Source: Pomphorhynchus laevis
Lineage: Eukaryota > Acanthocephala > Palaeacanthocephala > Echinorhynchida > Pomphorhynchidae
DNA length: 64,000 nt
Assembly (NCBI GenBank): GCA_012934845.2
Contig: WNNJ02000050.1
Location: forward strand, 1-64,000
Reading direction: 5' to 3'
Positions 1 to 13,735 of the stretch are shown piece by piece. The notes beneath the pieces were generated by a model, which did no database searches, was not told the DNA's origin, and saw only the letters and a program-made list of their open reading frames with translations. The number at the start of each line of letters is the position of its first letter. Within the stretch, counting starts at the first letter, position 1. A program made the translations under genes and the position numbers.

Positions 1-79
1 GTAATATAGTAATATAATAAAGTAATCTAATCATAATAATTGTAAATAAAATTTGTTTCATTTTCATTTTAAATTATTT

Positions 80-900
80 CATTCTAATTTTATCTAATAT
101 ATAAGTTTTCTAAATGTTTATCTTTGATGTATTTAAGCTTTTACTATTAATCAGTTTAACAAAGTAAGCATTTAAGTCATTATATAACGAATTGTAAATT
201 TTAATTTTATTGCTACTATTATTTAATCTATATTTATACCCTTTTGATAGAATTTTGCTTAATTCACAATTTTCAATTAATTCTAGATTATGAATACATA
301 TAGGTTCATTTATTTTATCAAAATTAAGACTTGCAATTGCATTCAGTTATCTTTAGTTTCTAATATTATCGTTACATATTGATTTCGATTTTTATTATAA
401 TTGCAAATTTTTCGTCCTAATGGCGGTAACATTTTATACCTTATTTTAGGAATATATTTACTTAAATCTGATCCTATTATTTCTTTACTTTTAGAATTAT
501 TTAAAAGTCTACCTATATTTATATTATCTATACATTTATTAATGAATTTTATGGTCAGTGTATATTTTTTATTGTTATTATTAACATTATTGTCCGATTA
601 TAGTATTTTATATTACAATAACTGTCTATTATACAACTCAACCTATCATATCCATTAATTAATCTTTGATTTATTAAACAAATGATATTTTTAGAAGAAC
701 TTCTTATATTTACATAAAGATCTTTTAGTTTATTATATCTTAAAAGTTGTTTTAATATTTATAATTGTTCATATCTACATATCTTTTTTAATATTTTTAA
801 GTCTACTTTTCTTATTCCTTTTATCACCATGACTTCTTGGATTGCACTTAACCAGATTGGGATACATCCGGTTAAAATTATATGTATCGGGATACATATA
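80..900 (-). mobile_element. Penelope-like element remnant, N-terminal region
   Basis: Read on the minus strand, 350-85 gives a continuous stretch containing NDLNAYF and LNTSKINI. These match, with few changes, the stretch at 15,650-15,790, which lies upstream of a PLE reverse transcriptase. A further minus-strand stretch at 600-400 contains LSKYIPKIRYKMLPPLGRK. The element is an old, broken fossil lacking the RT core and endonuclease. Family assignment rests on the shared segment with the 14.6-15.8 kb copy, where the RT motifs can be read. Several breaks are present. Confidence 0.55.
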
Positions 901-919
901 GTATCCTAATAGTAGCTCA

Positions 920-1331
920 ATTATTGCTGACTTATATTATTTTACATTATAATAATGTCTATTATACAGCTTAACATATCATAATAGTCACAATAGTCGT
1001 TAATTAATCTTTGATTTATTGAACAAATGATTTATTTAGAAAAACTTCTTATATTAACATAAAGATATTTTATCTAAAAAGTTGTTTTAATATTTATAAC
1101 TATTTATATATGATCTCGTAAAAGTTTTAATATTTATCATTGTTTATATACATATTTTTTATTTATATATTTTATTTTATATATTTTTTTAAGTCTATTT
1201 TTCTTATTCCTTTTATCACCATGACTTCTTGGCTTGCGTTTAACCGGATTATTATAATATAGTTGTTTATTATGTATTATACTACTTCTGTCAATTCCTT
1301 GTACCACGTCATTTAATCCTAATGGGTACAT
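920..1331 (-). mobile_element. Second PLE N-terminal remnant, direct repeat of 560-850
   Basis: The stretch repeats much of 560-850 in the same orientation (shared blocks such as TTAATTAATCTTTGATTTAT and CTTTTATCACCATGACTTCT), about 360-390 bp apart. On the minus strand it reads a basic segment, RKPRSHGDKRNKKNRLKKI, of the kind found at PLE N-termini. It is either a second broken copy or a partial tandem duplication of the first. No RT is left. Confidence 0.45.
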
Positions 1332-1349
1332 GGAATTAAGCGTTTTAAT

Positions 1350-1570
1350 TCAAAATTTTTCTCTTTTTGTCACCACCTAGCTTAGTTGACACTGACTAAA
1401 CTTACAACGGATTATTCAGCAGCATCTTACAGGAGCTGCTCTGTTTAAGGTGGGCGCATGGCGAAACAAAATCTTGAAAGATCTATCACCTTTACTCCAC
1501 GTGATGCGCGACCTGCCTATTGGCCATTACTGGTCTCTTAAACCAAATTTATTCAAACCAAATTTACATT
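1350..1570 (+). repeat. Repeat shared with the tail of RLE copy A
   Basis: The block around 1,470-1,550 (GATCTATCAC, then TTTACTCCACG, then TATTGGCCATTAC) matches 16,485-16,560 at the end of the RLE-family fragment. In both places a PLE remnant lies just to the left. It appears to be a short relic of the same composite arrangement. No coding potential is seen. Confidence 0.45.
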
Positions 1571-1935
1571 TGAATGCATGCTCCGCTATTACATCGAACG
1601 AATGTGAACATTAATTTTACATTATAAATGTAATAATCGACACACATTTTACAACGGATTAGAAAAATTAAAACTTTTGTATTTCTAAGTAAGTTTTTAT
1701 ATTAAAAAATATTTTTAAGACTAAAATGAACTTCATAAGGTCCATATTTGCTTACAATAATTTAGTTTTTATATTTTTACAAATTAATTTTCGTTGCGGA
1801 CGATGGGTACTAAGTGAAGACAGATATAATAGCTACTTTGAATTGATTGGTTTAATATTAATTACTCAAAAATACTAACAAAACATTTATGAATTAATTA
1901 AAAATTATTATTTTTGAGGCATAAAAGAACTAACC

Positions 1936-3050
1936 AAATCGATGTTTGTGTTAGTGGTACGACCACAATTTTGAATAGTATTCAATTGTAGTCTGATTTA
2001 TATTGTAAATAGACATTAAAATTATTGTTGTAATACTCATATTGTAAAACATATGGTTAAATTTCCATATCAAAAATACTCTTTTATGCATAAACATAAT
2101 ACTACAAATACATTTTTTAAGTCGATGCGGCTAAAATTTTAATTTCATTTTAAAATTTTGAAAAATAAAATTAAAATATTTTCCAAAAATGTGACATTAA
2201 AAAAAACACAGAAAACTACGATATTCGCGTCAATATAAATTTTGATATATAACCTTATAGATTTCATAAACGAACTCTTACATTAAGTTGTGAAGGCTGT
2301 CTCGCCAAAATCACTGAGTCACATACACAATTGTATAAGGGCATATTGTATAATATTACTTTATACTTCTATATTATAAATACTCTATCGTTTCCAGATC
2401 ATTATTTGCATCTCATTGTTTGTTTTTCTAATAAAATTTTAATTTATGAGATTTGATTAAAATATATTTTTCCTTATCATCGAGAATTATATTTAATTTA
2501 TCAAAATTATATTTAATTATATTAATTAATTATATTAATTTAAAAATTAATTAATTTAGTAATTAATGTAAAAATTCAATACTTATTAATAACTCAGTTA
2601 ATACTTATTAATCAAAATACCTATTAATCAAAAAATTAAAATCGTATTCATTGTTCAAGTTTTGAATCACTTGATTCAATTAAAAGGCTTTTATATTTAA
2701 TTAATGTGATATTTTATGAAATGTACGCGTCACTCTATCTCTTATAAATTAAATAAAATGCATTTAAAATAAAATATATGGAAGGATAAACAAATTGACG
2801 TACCTGTGTCATGCTGCTTAAATTCAATGTGTTGACGTTCGCTTGATGCGGTATTTCTATCTAGATCAGATAATCATGACGTTATCTAGAAACAAGGCAA
2901 TGAAATGTTTTGGTTGAATAGTCTTTATAATCAATATCCCAAATGTTAATGTCAATTATTTTAACGTCCATTTACAATATAAATAAGGCTACAACTGAAT
3001 ACTATTTAAAATTGTGATCGTACCATTAACGCAAACACCGATTAGAGTGA
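1936..3050. mobile_element. Non-autonomous element with ~100-bp inverted ends
   Basis: The left end (from ~1,940, GATGTTTGTGTTAGTGGTAC) is inversely repeated at the right end (to ~3,045, GTACCATTAACGCAAACACC). The match continues about 100 bp inward through blocks such as AATAGTATTCAA and TATATTGTAAAT. The interior is AT-rich and has no transposase-like frame. This fits a MITE or foldback element of ~1.1 kb. I could not see a convincing target-site duplication, and the superfamily is unknown. Confidence 0.5.
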
Positions 3051-4020
3051 CGATGATGCAGCTTAGATGACGAATTGACCTCCTCCATATTCTATATAAA
3101 AAACATTAAGCGATGCCATATAAACCATTGTCTATATGCACCAGACTTCCTGTGCCTGATTACTTCTTTCCATTGTATTAAAGCGCGATACGCGTTTCCA
3201 GCAATTGCTTTTTCCAATAGAAAATTATCTCCTTTGAATATCTTAGATCGCCATCAAAATAATTTTCTCTTCGACCACAAAAGCAATCAAATTGCTAAAT
3301 TACATGCCAATTACATTAGCCAATTTTATTTTATCAAATTTCACTGACATTAATTGATAATCTTATTGATTTAAATCATTATATCAATTTTGGCTTGCGG
3401 TCAATTATATCTCAGCTATGTTTCACTGTTGGCTACTTTATTAATTGTTGTGTTGAGCCAATAATGGTCTCTGTGGGATGATAATATGTGTTTGCAATGA
3501 AATAATGCCGGTATGGGGGTATTCCACGCGTGCTTATAGGATGTTCCTCGCGTGCCTTTGCAATCGATTGATCTCTGATTTGACGTAATGTTGCTAAATA
3601 GAATGTATAATGCACGACCTTAATTTTATCAAGTGATTAAATTGACATATCGACAGCGTTATACGAATAGAAACAAACAGTTGTATATTATCCAATATAA
3701 CGACGGATCCTTTAATACAATTCCATTCGATTTGTCTCTCTTAAGGTGGATATAGACAATTCGATTCTTGGATAAATTACCATTGGAAAGATAATATGGA
3801 AGCATTACAACCATGATTTGATTATAATGGGGTCGTCGTAAAGATGTAAAGTAAGCAAATAATGGGACTTAATAAACAATGTCATTGCATAAGACAAAAA
3901 TCCCAAAGACATCTTAATGTAAGTAATATGATATTATTGATAAAATGTATGTGATTTTCGTAATTCTAATTTGTTGCCTTCACATGAATAGTTCAATCGT
4001 ATCAGTCAATATTAGTTAAC
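3050..4020. other. No gene seen; short dispersed repeat at 3,065-3,190
   Basis: The segment 3,065-3,190 (GATGACGAATTGACCTC, ACATTAAG, GATTAC) recurs in weaker form at 4,050-4,150. The small open frame at 3,075-3,347 starts inside this repeat and has no family resemblance, so it is not called as a gene. The rest is unassigned AT-rich sequence. Confidence 0.35.
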
Positions 4021-5130
4021 TGAGTCTACATATTTTTAAAAATAATAATTAAATGACGAATTGACCTCGTTCATATTCGAAATACTAAACATTAAGTGAT
4101 GTCATGTAAACAATTGACTAGAGTTCCCGTGTCTGATTACATTCGATTGTAATAAAAAGCCATTTATGTTTCATTAAAATTAAACTAAAAAAATAATAAA
4201 CATTTTAATCTCAATGTTTTAGTAAATTAGATTTATATAAAGTAATGATTTGAAGAATCAATTTTTATGGATTAATTAATAAATAAAATTATTTATTAAT
4301 TAACGAATAAAGATTATTTATTATTAGTATCAGAATTAAGATTATAAATCATATGGATGATCTGCTATCTTATCAGGATTGTCTCTATTCATCGACCCAA
4401 CATAGCGGCGTCGACTAATACACGCTATTTATGCATTACATGTGATGAAATTTGATTATCTAGTGCAATATATTATTCTAACACAAAATATATTATTTAT
4501 TATCCATCCATAAAAATTTTTCACTAATGATTTTAATTTTTTTATTATATTGTGTTGATTTATATATTTTACTATTTCATATTTTAATATGACCTTAATA
4601 TATTTTACATAACATATTAAAAAAGTATTTAAAATATTTAATATATTTTACAGTTATATATTTTATAATTATCTGTTTGATTTTATTTTTATATTTTATT
4701 TTTATTTTATTTAAATTCAAAATTTTTATCAATTAAATTATTTAAATGATTTTTAATCAAAACACGCATTATGTATTATATCATTTAAATCTGTTACCCG
4801 AGCAAATTATTAAGAAGAATATCTCTCAGCCGCCACAAACAATGCGATATTCGAAATACATAGAATTGAACAAAATCAAAAATACGTGTCTATTAAATTA
4901 TTTAAATGATTTTGAAGAAAGCCAATATCATTACAAATTGTTGCAATTCTTAATAATTTCATTATTTAATGTATTATATTTTATATTATATGGTATGCAT
5001 GAATGCTCATGCAAAAATATGTTTCTTGTAAATTTAAATATGTCATCTTTACGATATAAATTAAACGTAGTTTTAATTGATGTTAATTTAATGTTTATAT
5101 CTACATATATAAATAATAGTTTTAATTGAT
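4020..5130 (+). repeat. HCR dispersed repeat, copy 1
   Basis: Same order as the 13.0-13.7 kb copy: GTTAACTGAGTCTACATA near 4,015, a decayed hairpin core at 4,350-4,440 (CCCAACATAGCGGCG), ATATTATTTATTATCCATCC at 4,490, and a tail at 4,905-5,090 (GAAGAAAGCCAATATCATTA ... ATGAATGCTCATGCAAAAAT). The overlapping open frames here (4,746-5,129 and its antisense) are repeat sequence, not genes. Orientation is arbitrary and follows the 13-kb copy. No transposition protein is encoded. Confidence 0.6.
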
Positions 5131-7250
5131 AATTTAATATTCGTATTATTATTGAATTGTCCACGAATTTTGAGAAACAATAATATATTAAAACATTAAA
5201 ATATGTATCAATTAAATGTTCATAAAATTATATTATAATATTATAATATATTATATTATAATATATTATATTATATATTAATATTATATTATTAATATTA
5301 TAATAATATTAGGAAATGTATTATTAAAACAGCAATAAAACTAATTAAGGAATACCTTTATTACAATATGTTTATGATATTTTATTTGCAATATATTTAC
5401 AATTACAATAAAATTATAAACCAAATATTTTATTTACTTTTTTCAATCTGGTCCCAAATCTCTGATCCGAATAAAAAGTTACATCTAAAACTGTAGAAGA
5501 AATATATGAATTTTTTAATAATTTAAAATATGGATCAAAATCAGAATTATTTTAAACTTAATAATCTCAAATTATATCAAAATAAGGATAAGATTATTTA
5601 TGCATACAATATTTTTACCAAAGTTGTGGTGCAATAAAAAGTATTAATGCGCTTTAATTTTTATATTAAAAATTAATTAATTTTTAATTAATCTTTAATT
5701 AAAAATAATTAATTAATAAGAAATAATTAATTTACAGACACTGAAAATTCATATTATAGAAATGCTCAGAAATCTAATGTGTCGCATAAAAATTACTACG
5801 GACAATCTTATCTGTTCTTAAACAAATAATCTGTATAATTTGAGTGTTTGCTATTTCTGTAAAATTCATCACTCTGTAGTTTCAGTCAAGTATATTAAAT
5901 TGTGTACTTGATTTAATAAAAGTCACTGCAATTTATATCAAACAGAGGAAAGCCAAAGAATATTGTAATTTTAAATTAGTTGTCAATATATTATTTATTA
6001 ATATAAACTTTGGGGCACAATCATTATATTTTTATCTCATGTTTTGATTTTAAATCTTTTAATTAATTTAATATTTATTTCCATAAAGAACAAATTTATG
6101 AATTAAATATTTCACAACATTGGAATATAACTAGCATATAATGCTATCATCGCTAACTTTATGAAAAGTTTATCTTAGACAACTATCTTGCGAGGCTTTG
6201 CAGTATAGCATATGCAGCAAAATCAACACTAGTACATGTGAAAATCAGAACCGCAAGATAATAAAATGTATAAAATTAAATTTATAGATAAAATTGAATG
6301 ATCTTATTTGAATTATCGAAATGATAAGGCAAATATTCTAAAATTGGTAATTATAAATTATTATAATTTAATTGCTTATAAATTATAAATAATTTATGTT
6401 TATAAATTTATAAATAATTTATTTATGTTATGAATTTATATTGCATCCATAATTTATTATTAATAATAATTATATAATTATAATTTAATATAAAATATTA
6501 AACAAGACATTTTCTACAGGATTATTTTAGAAATTAGAAATAATGACTGCAGACGCAAAATCTTCATTTCTGGTATAATATTGTCATATGAAAAATATTG
6601 CAAAGTTTAAATCAGGTTGCATTTACAACCATAACACAGATTAGATAATTAAATATTTAAATAATAAATAATAATTTAATAATTATAATTAAATTATAAA
6701 ATAATAATTCAATAGTATAAAATATGTAAATATTTTGTAATTGTTTCGTTGTACTCTGAGTTGTAGCGATTTTCGTGGAAATCGTAAACCGAGGTCAGTC
6801 GTTGAGTGTTGGATTTGGCAAAAGTGCCACGTTAAATAATGTCCGCACCATTATTATCGCAACGATACCTGTTGTAACTTTTTTCTAATACGTGTTCCAT
6901 AATTGTACGTAGCTGCTTTCTTTATTTTAAAATGTTAACAAAGAAATCACTGATTATCTTATGAACAAATGCTTTATTGTTTTGCACAACGGCATTTGCT
7001 TGGTAGTAAAATAGAAACAATTTATATTTCAAATAATGATTTACTATTTATCTAATTAGTATATTTCCTTAAAGTTGTTTCTATGATCTAATACTCAATA
7101 AAATTTTGAATATCTTCTCCATTTGAAAATAATAAATTTTGCTGTTATAAAATTTTACTTAATCAACTATAATGAATAGATTATGTCTATAATTAGTGAT
7201 ATAATAGTAATATAATTAACTGTTTAGATAAAAAAAATATTAATTTTAAA
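5131..7250. other. AT-rich interval, no gene seen
   Basis: Holds a simple palindromic TATA/ATTATAATAT tract at 5,218-5,315 and further AT-rich low-complexity stretches (6,350-6,480, 6,650-6,720). No long frame, RNA gene or recognisable element is seen. Confidence 0.5.
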
Positions 7251-7253
7251 ATA

Positions 7254-8262
7254 TTAGGTTTCTCTTTAGACCCAACGAAGAGCAACTTTATTCATTACAG
7301 CTTGGTGCTATATCGCGGTAGAAAGGGTTATGTTTCTTGCGAAGGGAAGATAGGTGTCGAATGCTAAAGACACAAGACCCATAACAATATCTAATAATAT
7401 TGTTATGGTGTATGAAAGAGCTCTTGCGAGGAACCTTTCCCGATTCTACGAAGATCGTGATATGTTGAGAGACCACATTCACGGGTTTCGTAGAGGAAGG
7501 GGAACTGTTAAGGCAGTAAGGTCCAAGCAGAGCTTTCTAACCAGCGACAGTCGAACTGCAGTCCTCTATTCGCTGGATGTGTCGGCGACCTTCGACAACC
7601 TGGGCCATGATGCAATAATTACAACGTTGACAAGTGATGAAATGCCGAGTAATATGTTGAATCGTGTCCTAGGCATTTTGAAAGCAAGAACTTTCTATTT
7701 GGATGATGACGCGGGTAATTACTATCATCTCAACAAAGGACTTCCCCAGGACTCTCCTATGTCTCCTATCATTTATACGATAGTGATAAGGGGAGTTCTG
7801 GAGGGTTTTTTGAGATAGGAACACCCACGCCATCATTTATGCGGACGATATCTCGATTGGATTTAAAATAAACACTCGGTCGGATGCAAGGTTCGAAGGG
7901 CGTATAAAGTCTGTAACGGGTATTGTTGCTCATCGCTTAGCGAAGTTAGGTTTGTCTTCAAACCCAACGAAGAGCAACTTCATTCATTACAGATTTCGGC
8001 ATCCTGGAAAGCACACTCGTCTCCTTGATTCTCTTCCAGGGAATCGGAAGAGAAACACGGAATATGGCTAGGTGTTTTAAATTAGTTCGAAAACGTCTAC
8101 GTATGTTTGAGAGAGCGAGACGATTAAATGTCAGTTTGGGTATATGTGTAATCGTGCTTAATGCTTTGTATTGAGCGGATTGTACTTTTACTTGAACAAT
8201 CGCCCTTCAGAACAACGCTATATATTTTTAAAACGACAGTGCATCTTAATAAATTTTTCTTG
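7254..8262 (+). mobile_element. LINE remnant, reverse transcriptase part
   Basis: The frame at 7,354-7,818 reads RT fingers and palm: DTRPITISN, ERALARNLSRF, HGFRRGRGT, LYSLDVSATFD and a GLPQDSPMSP motif where GxPQGSPLSP is usual. A second frame then gives YADDISIGF near 7,845, followed by LGLSSNPTKSNFIHY. At 8,180-8,250 a piece resembling the C-terminal SGLVFFSRGRPPEQR stretch of the LINE at 17.5 kb is readable, so this is a diverged relative of that LINE. There is no endonuclease part. The first ~45 bp (7,254-7,300) duplicate 7,942-7,990, a segment that belongs after YADD. It is a dead copy with several frame breaks. Confidence 0.75.
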
Positions 8263-11200
8263 AATGAAATAGAAATTAAAAATAAGTTAATAAATAAATG
8301 TTTTATTTTACAATAGAAAAATTGTCTTTTGAATAATTTTTATTTTTTGTTTTTTTTTGAAAGTGTGTGGATTAATTAGTTTAATTAGTTCTTTATATGC
8401 GCTTGACCCTCAAGTGTTTCTAATACCGGACAAGTGTCTCAATCGAAACCTGAAGAAAAGAATAAAAAGGAAGCTAGATTGGGACCCCATATTTGGTTGG
8501 AGTCGAGAAGAAAAAGGAGGAGACAAAGAAGAAGAAATATGTCTATAAAACATTTGTTTTTTACTTAAATAAATCAATTAAAAAACATTGTAATTTTCTG
8601 AAGATGCTAAGAGAAGTTAGCGAAATATCAAAAATAATTTCTTATTTTCTTTGATCCAGCTCCAATAATTATTTATCAATAACAGATCATTATCAACTAT
8701 TTAAAATATATTAAATAATGAAGAAATAACGTGACGGGTTGGGTTATTTAAAAAATTGATCAGCCTACTAAAATTTATCGTCAGGCGACTTGCTACATTA
8801 AGTTAATGAAAGGATTACATCAATAAAATCAGTGGTGTTTATTTTGACATTAAACCAATTTTGAATTAGATAGGATTAACATATAAAAAATGAACATTAT
8901 AATTTTAAATTTGATTTAACATACACTACCGACTATATCAGAGTTTAAAATGTGTTAATAAAGTTATTATAATTAGGTTTTCTCTTCTTCTTTTTCGATT
9001 TGTTCGTCTTTCATTGAGTCGCCTTTATTTATTCTGTCAACTTTTTCGTATAGCATTTCTTCACCAACATATTTGAGTAGGTAATTCGGATAATACCTCT
9101 AACATAAGTAATCAAAATAATTGTCATAGGCTACACGATAATGTATTCGGTGTAAATTCAGTTCAACTAATAATTCTACTATTTATCTAAAATATTAGCT
9201 CGAGTCCCGTGTATTACATCTGGATTTTAATATTAAACAAATTAAAATGATCTATTTAAATGACAAAACTAAAAGTATATTTTTATAAAAATACATTCAT
9301 AATATTATATTAATTATATTTTTATTTATTTTTTAATTCTATTTTATTTTTTTATTTTAAAAAATAAAAAACAATGTACCTATCCATTTAAATGTACCTA
9401 GATTTAAATCGATAAACAGTAAAGTTTATTTCGACATTAAATCAATTATAAATGAGCATGCAAAAAGCAGCACATTATTTTTAATTTTAATATATAAAAA
9501 AATAAAAAACAATGTACCGTTATGATAATTTACTTGCGATTAGATTTAATTGATATCTTTGACGATTTTCGACCTTTCTTCATTATCTATATCCTGATTA
9601 CTATATGCAGCAACCTAATTTAATATATGGAAAACGTGTTTATTTATCTTGAAAATTGAATTTCTAAAATAAAATATCAAAAATTATTATTCTACAGCTG
9701 TGAAAAAGTGATTTAAATAAAATTTCATAAATCGCGTAATTTATGCCTGTGTCAGTCATGCATTCTTTATATCAAGTCTAGATGGAGTAGTACCATTAAA
9801 TATACAATACCCTATAATTTAACTCTCCAAGCAGCTACAGATTTCATGTAGCGATAGTAAATGAGATTGCCAAGTTTCGTATTTATTAAAATTATGTGGA
9901 ATCGAATGATCAAATAGAGCTTCGTATTGTTAGATGGTTCTACAAGTAGCGATTTGGTCAATCTTTTAAATGGTTAGTCTAATAAAATTTAACTTCAGAC
10001 TATTTATTAACAGCTGAAATAGTTAAGTATACATCCAAATATCTATGACAAATGCTATGTGACTGAGGAAAATGTTCATGGTGAAGCATATTTTATGTGT
10101 GATGTACAGCTGGTATGAATACTCGGTTCCCATTTCCACTTCCATATCGGATATATGTGGGTCTTTCAGATCAAATGATTAGTAAAATTTATGATTTCAT
10201 TTTAATTTGATGGTAATAAGATTTTGTTTGAGTCAAATTACGATAATTTATTTTTTAATTTTAACAATTTTAATTTTTTACTTTCAAAAATGTGTGACTT
10301 ACATGTGTATTACATTAAATCTGTTGGATTTGATGCTCGAAATCTGCATAATATGTTCAAACATTTCACAAATGTAAATAAAAAGTAGATGTGAACATAT
10401 TCCATCTAAATAAAATGCTGTATGTTTTCATAGTGAAAAGTACCAAATGTGTTAAATGATGTAAAGTAAATAAAATTGTTTAAAATGGCCGTCAATTTTG
10501 GTTTTATTTAACGAATGCGCAACTAGAGAAATATGTCCAACTACTTTTTGATTGGTGATGGCCGTTTCATGTGGTGCTTAAATAACTTTAAATTTACAGA
10601 ACTATGCGTTTTTAATTGCCAATTTAAAAGTATTACATTTGCAAAGTATTCTAAAATACTGCTGCAGCTTTCTCACATTGTGACATTAAGGATATGGTTT
10701 CTTTTATTTACTGTCTGTCACAGTAGATAAAATGACAATTAAAAAAACGAGAACAAAATATAACCTGTCGGATGCCGAATATTGTATTCATCTAGATGTT
10801 TCTTAGTGTATAAAATAACGGAGCTGAAGATGGTTGGGTGTTGGATATCACAACATTTTTGGGGGTAACATTAGACATTGTCGCATTTTCTCTGCACGTA
10901 AAAAAACGAACTTCTATCATGATGTTAGAACAAAAACAAATTGTAGCTCCGACCCCATGCTAATATCACCTTATACGACATGCACCACTCTTCATTTTAT
11001 CAAAACCTGAGTTCCACGTAGATATTCGCATGAAAAAATTAAAACCGCTTCATGTTTTAATAAATTTACGATCGTTTTGCTTTCATAATAAGATCCTGAT
11101 AACAGGATCATGTGATTTTCGTGTTGCCTTTTACTCTTTCGATATTTACCGTAGTTTTTTTCTGCTGCCTGCACACACCGTCATATTTAAAATTTGCACA

Positions 11201-13014
11201 AAAATTCCTGTCATTTTAAGGATAGCAATAAAAATCGAAATAGTAAAACCCTAATTCTACTATCACACAGTTTTGTTGGCAATTCGTTAAAAATCGAAAA
11301 AAGAGCAATATTCTTTTCCTTTACGGTATTTTTCTGCGTACCAGCACAAACACCAGTTACATAGAGATGCATGGTTAACCACCTTTCAGTGCGTCAATAT
11401 GCTTTCTCAGAACAGGAGAAATTGTGCTATATTCTTGATTGCTCGTTCGTTCTCTCTCCAAATACTAGGTTAACTGACTGTTAAACTACATGTCCCAGTT
11501 ACAGAACTCTTCTGCAAAGTCTGTTATAATTGCATATTTTTAACACCTAGGTCAGTAGCAGTCGCTTTCCTTCAATATACAATATATGAAAAAATGAAAC
11601 CTCTTCGTAAAACGGCTTTTCAAATAGCTTACCATACAATCTGGTGCTTTAAACAGACTAATTTCCCTAGTGGAAATTAAGTCAAACAACTCCATTCTAT
11701 ATGACAATATGTACGCATATTCATACAGAACCATTCCAGTTCGGATTATGTCCTAGATTCACTGTGGTCGGTAAACAATTGTTAAAGCAGAATATTAAAC
11801 TAATATCAATATGGAATATTCATTTTGCATAAATTCACAGGTTAAAATATAATATTAACACAAATCAGAACAAAAAGTGTAAACTTCAAGTATAAACATT
11901 GCTACCTGCTGAATTAATTTGATTGGAACAAAAAATCAATAAATCAGTTTTGAGTTCTTTATTTTCATAATGAACTATGATATATCCGCTCAATCGATAT
12001 AACTGGCTAAGCAAACTTAATTTACCTGAGCAGAACAATGGCAGAAACTATATGGAACAATGTACATAAGCGAACTTAATTGACCATACAAATATATTTT
12101 AGCTAATGGTAATTAACCATTCGATCAAATAAAACAAGATTATTAGGAGAGTTTTAAAAGTACATCAAAATTAATTTTTATGAAGTTTATATTTTGTTGG
12201 AATATATTTTGACGTTTAGTTTTTTAATTGTTGTTTCCTTTATACTTATATAAGGCCATTATAATTTTATCACAAAATATGTAATTACAGATTACGGTTA
12301 ATGTTATATATTTTACCAGTAATTTTATGGATTTAAAATGACATGATATAATTATTGTAGGGAAAATTAGGTAATCTGTGCTGAATGTCTATTAGGTAAT
12401 CTTTGCTGAATGTCTATTTAAATAATATAAATATTATCTTTAAATCTAAGCTTTATTATATTATATCAATTATATTAATATATTTTATCAATATTATTAA
12501 AAAATATGTTTAAAGTTAGCAAATAAACATCATATTTGGATATGACTGTAATCGCAATCACATATCAGAAGTTGCAGTTACATTATATTTGTTGAGCTCT
12601 TTAAATTATATTTTTTCTCTGCTATCTTTGAAAATGTATACAATTAAAATATATCTTTATAATTTATTTAAAATCTTATATTATCTTATAATCTAAAATA
12701 AATCTTATATTATCCTATACATAATTATACAAATTTACATAAATTTTGAAATTTATACAAAAGTTAAGATAATATTTTTATCTTATTTTATTATATAAAA
12801 TTTGATATACCATATTATATATTGAATTTAAAACATGCATTATAATAGCATATTAATAATTATATAATAATAACATATTATTAACATATTTAAAATTTTT
12901 TGTTATTTAATTACTAATTAACTATTTAATTATTATTTTATTCTTTAAATTACGTAAATTATTTTAACTATTTAATTTTGTATTTCTATTTGTTTATTAA
13001 TTTTGAAATGAAGA
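8263..13014. other. Long interval without a recognised gene
   Basis: AT-rich unique-looking sequence. Minor structure: a 25-bp tandem duplication near 12,368-12,418 (TAGGTAATCT..TGCTGAATGTCTAT twice), and AAAATAAAAAACAATGTACC repeated at ~9,360 and ~9,496. The stretch 10,500-11,750 is somewhat less AT-rich and could hold regulatory or exon sequence, but no frame there resembles a known family. Short frames (8,357-8,548, 10,533-10,730, 11,030-11,254) are not supported as genes. Confidence 0.4.
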
Positions 13015-13735
13015 TTAAAATCAGCTAACTGAGTCTATGTATTTAATATAATTATAAAATAAACAAAACATAATAATGCTAAATCAAAATTTAATAATTA
13101 AATAATAAAATAAATAATTGTTTTAGATTTTTTATAATTTATATCAAGTTAAAATAAAAAATTGAAATTTAAAATAAAAGTCAAGTCTTCTGAATTGACT
13201 AATAAATAACAGACGTTGTATCAGAATAATAATTAGAGGTCATCAGAAGGAATTACTATGCTATCAAGTTTTGGCCCCTAACTCCTCTACTTAACATAGC
13301 AGCGGGGCCAAATACGTGTTAAGGACGTATTTCCTCTGATGAAATTTGATTATACAGTATCTTATTCTAATCCAAAGTATATTATTTATTATCCATCCAT
13401 AAAAAATTTTCACTAATGATTTTAAATTTATTTTTAATATTTTGTGTTCATTTATATATTTTACTATTTTCTGTTTGATGGTATTTTTATAGTAACCCAG
13501 TTTAAAATATGCATCTATTAAATTATTTAAATGATTTTGAAGAAAACCAATATCGTTACAAATTGTTGCAATTCTTAAAATTTCATTATTTAATGTATTA
13601 TATTTTATATTATTTGGTATGCATGAATGCTCATGCAAAAATATGTTTCTTGTAAATTAAATATGTCATCTTTACGATATAAATTAAAAGTAGTTTTAAG
13701 TGATGTTAATTTAATGCTCATATCATTTAATGCCC
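13015..13735 (+). repeat. HCR dispersed repeat, copy 2 (good core)
   Basis: Starts near TCAGCTAACTGAGTC (13,020) and runs through AACAGACGTTGTATCAGAAT to the core at 13,235-13,345. The core contains TTTGGCCCC (13,270-13,278) facing GGGGCCAAA (13,304-13,312), AAATACGT...ACGTATTT, and CATCAGAAGGAA facing TTCCTCTGATG. The tail (13,538-13,720) matches 4,905-5,090. The small minus-strand frame 13,291-13,638 lies wholly in the repeat and is not a gene. A LINE fragment abuts its right end. Confidence 0.65.

Noticed and set aside
4746-5164. Overlapping frames of 127 (plus) and 77 (minus) codons
   Set aside because: Both lie in the HCR tail, which recurs without an open frame at 13.5 and 24.4 kb.
8357-8548. 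63-codon frame just after the LINE remnant, charged C-terminus
   Set aside because: Short and AT/AG-driven, with no family resemblance and no conserved neighbour.
13291-13638. 115-codon minus-strand frame
   Set aside because: Entirely within HCR copy 2; it runs through the hairpin core and is not conserved in other copies.
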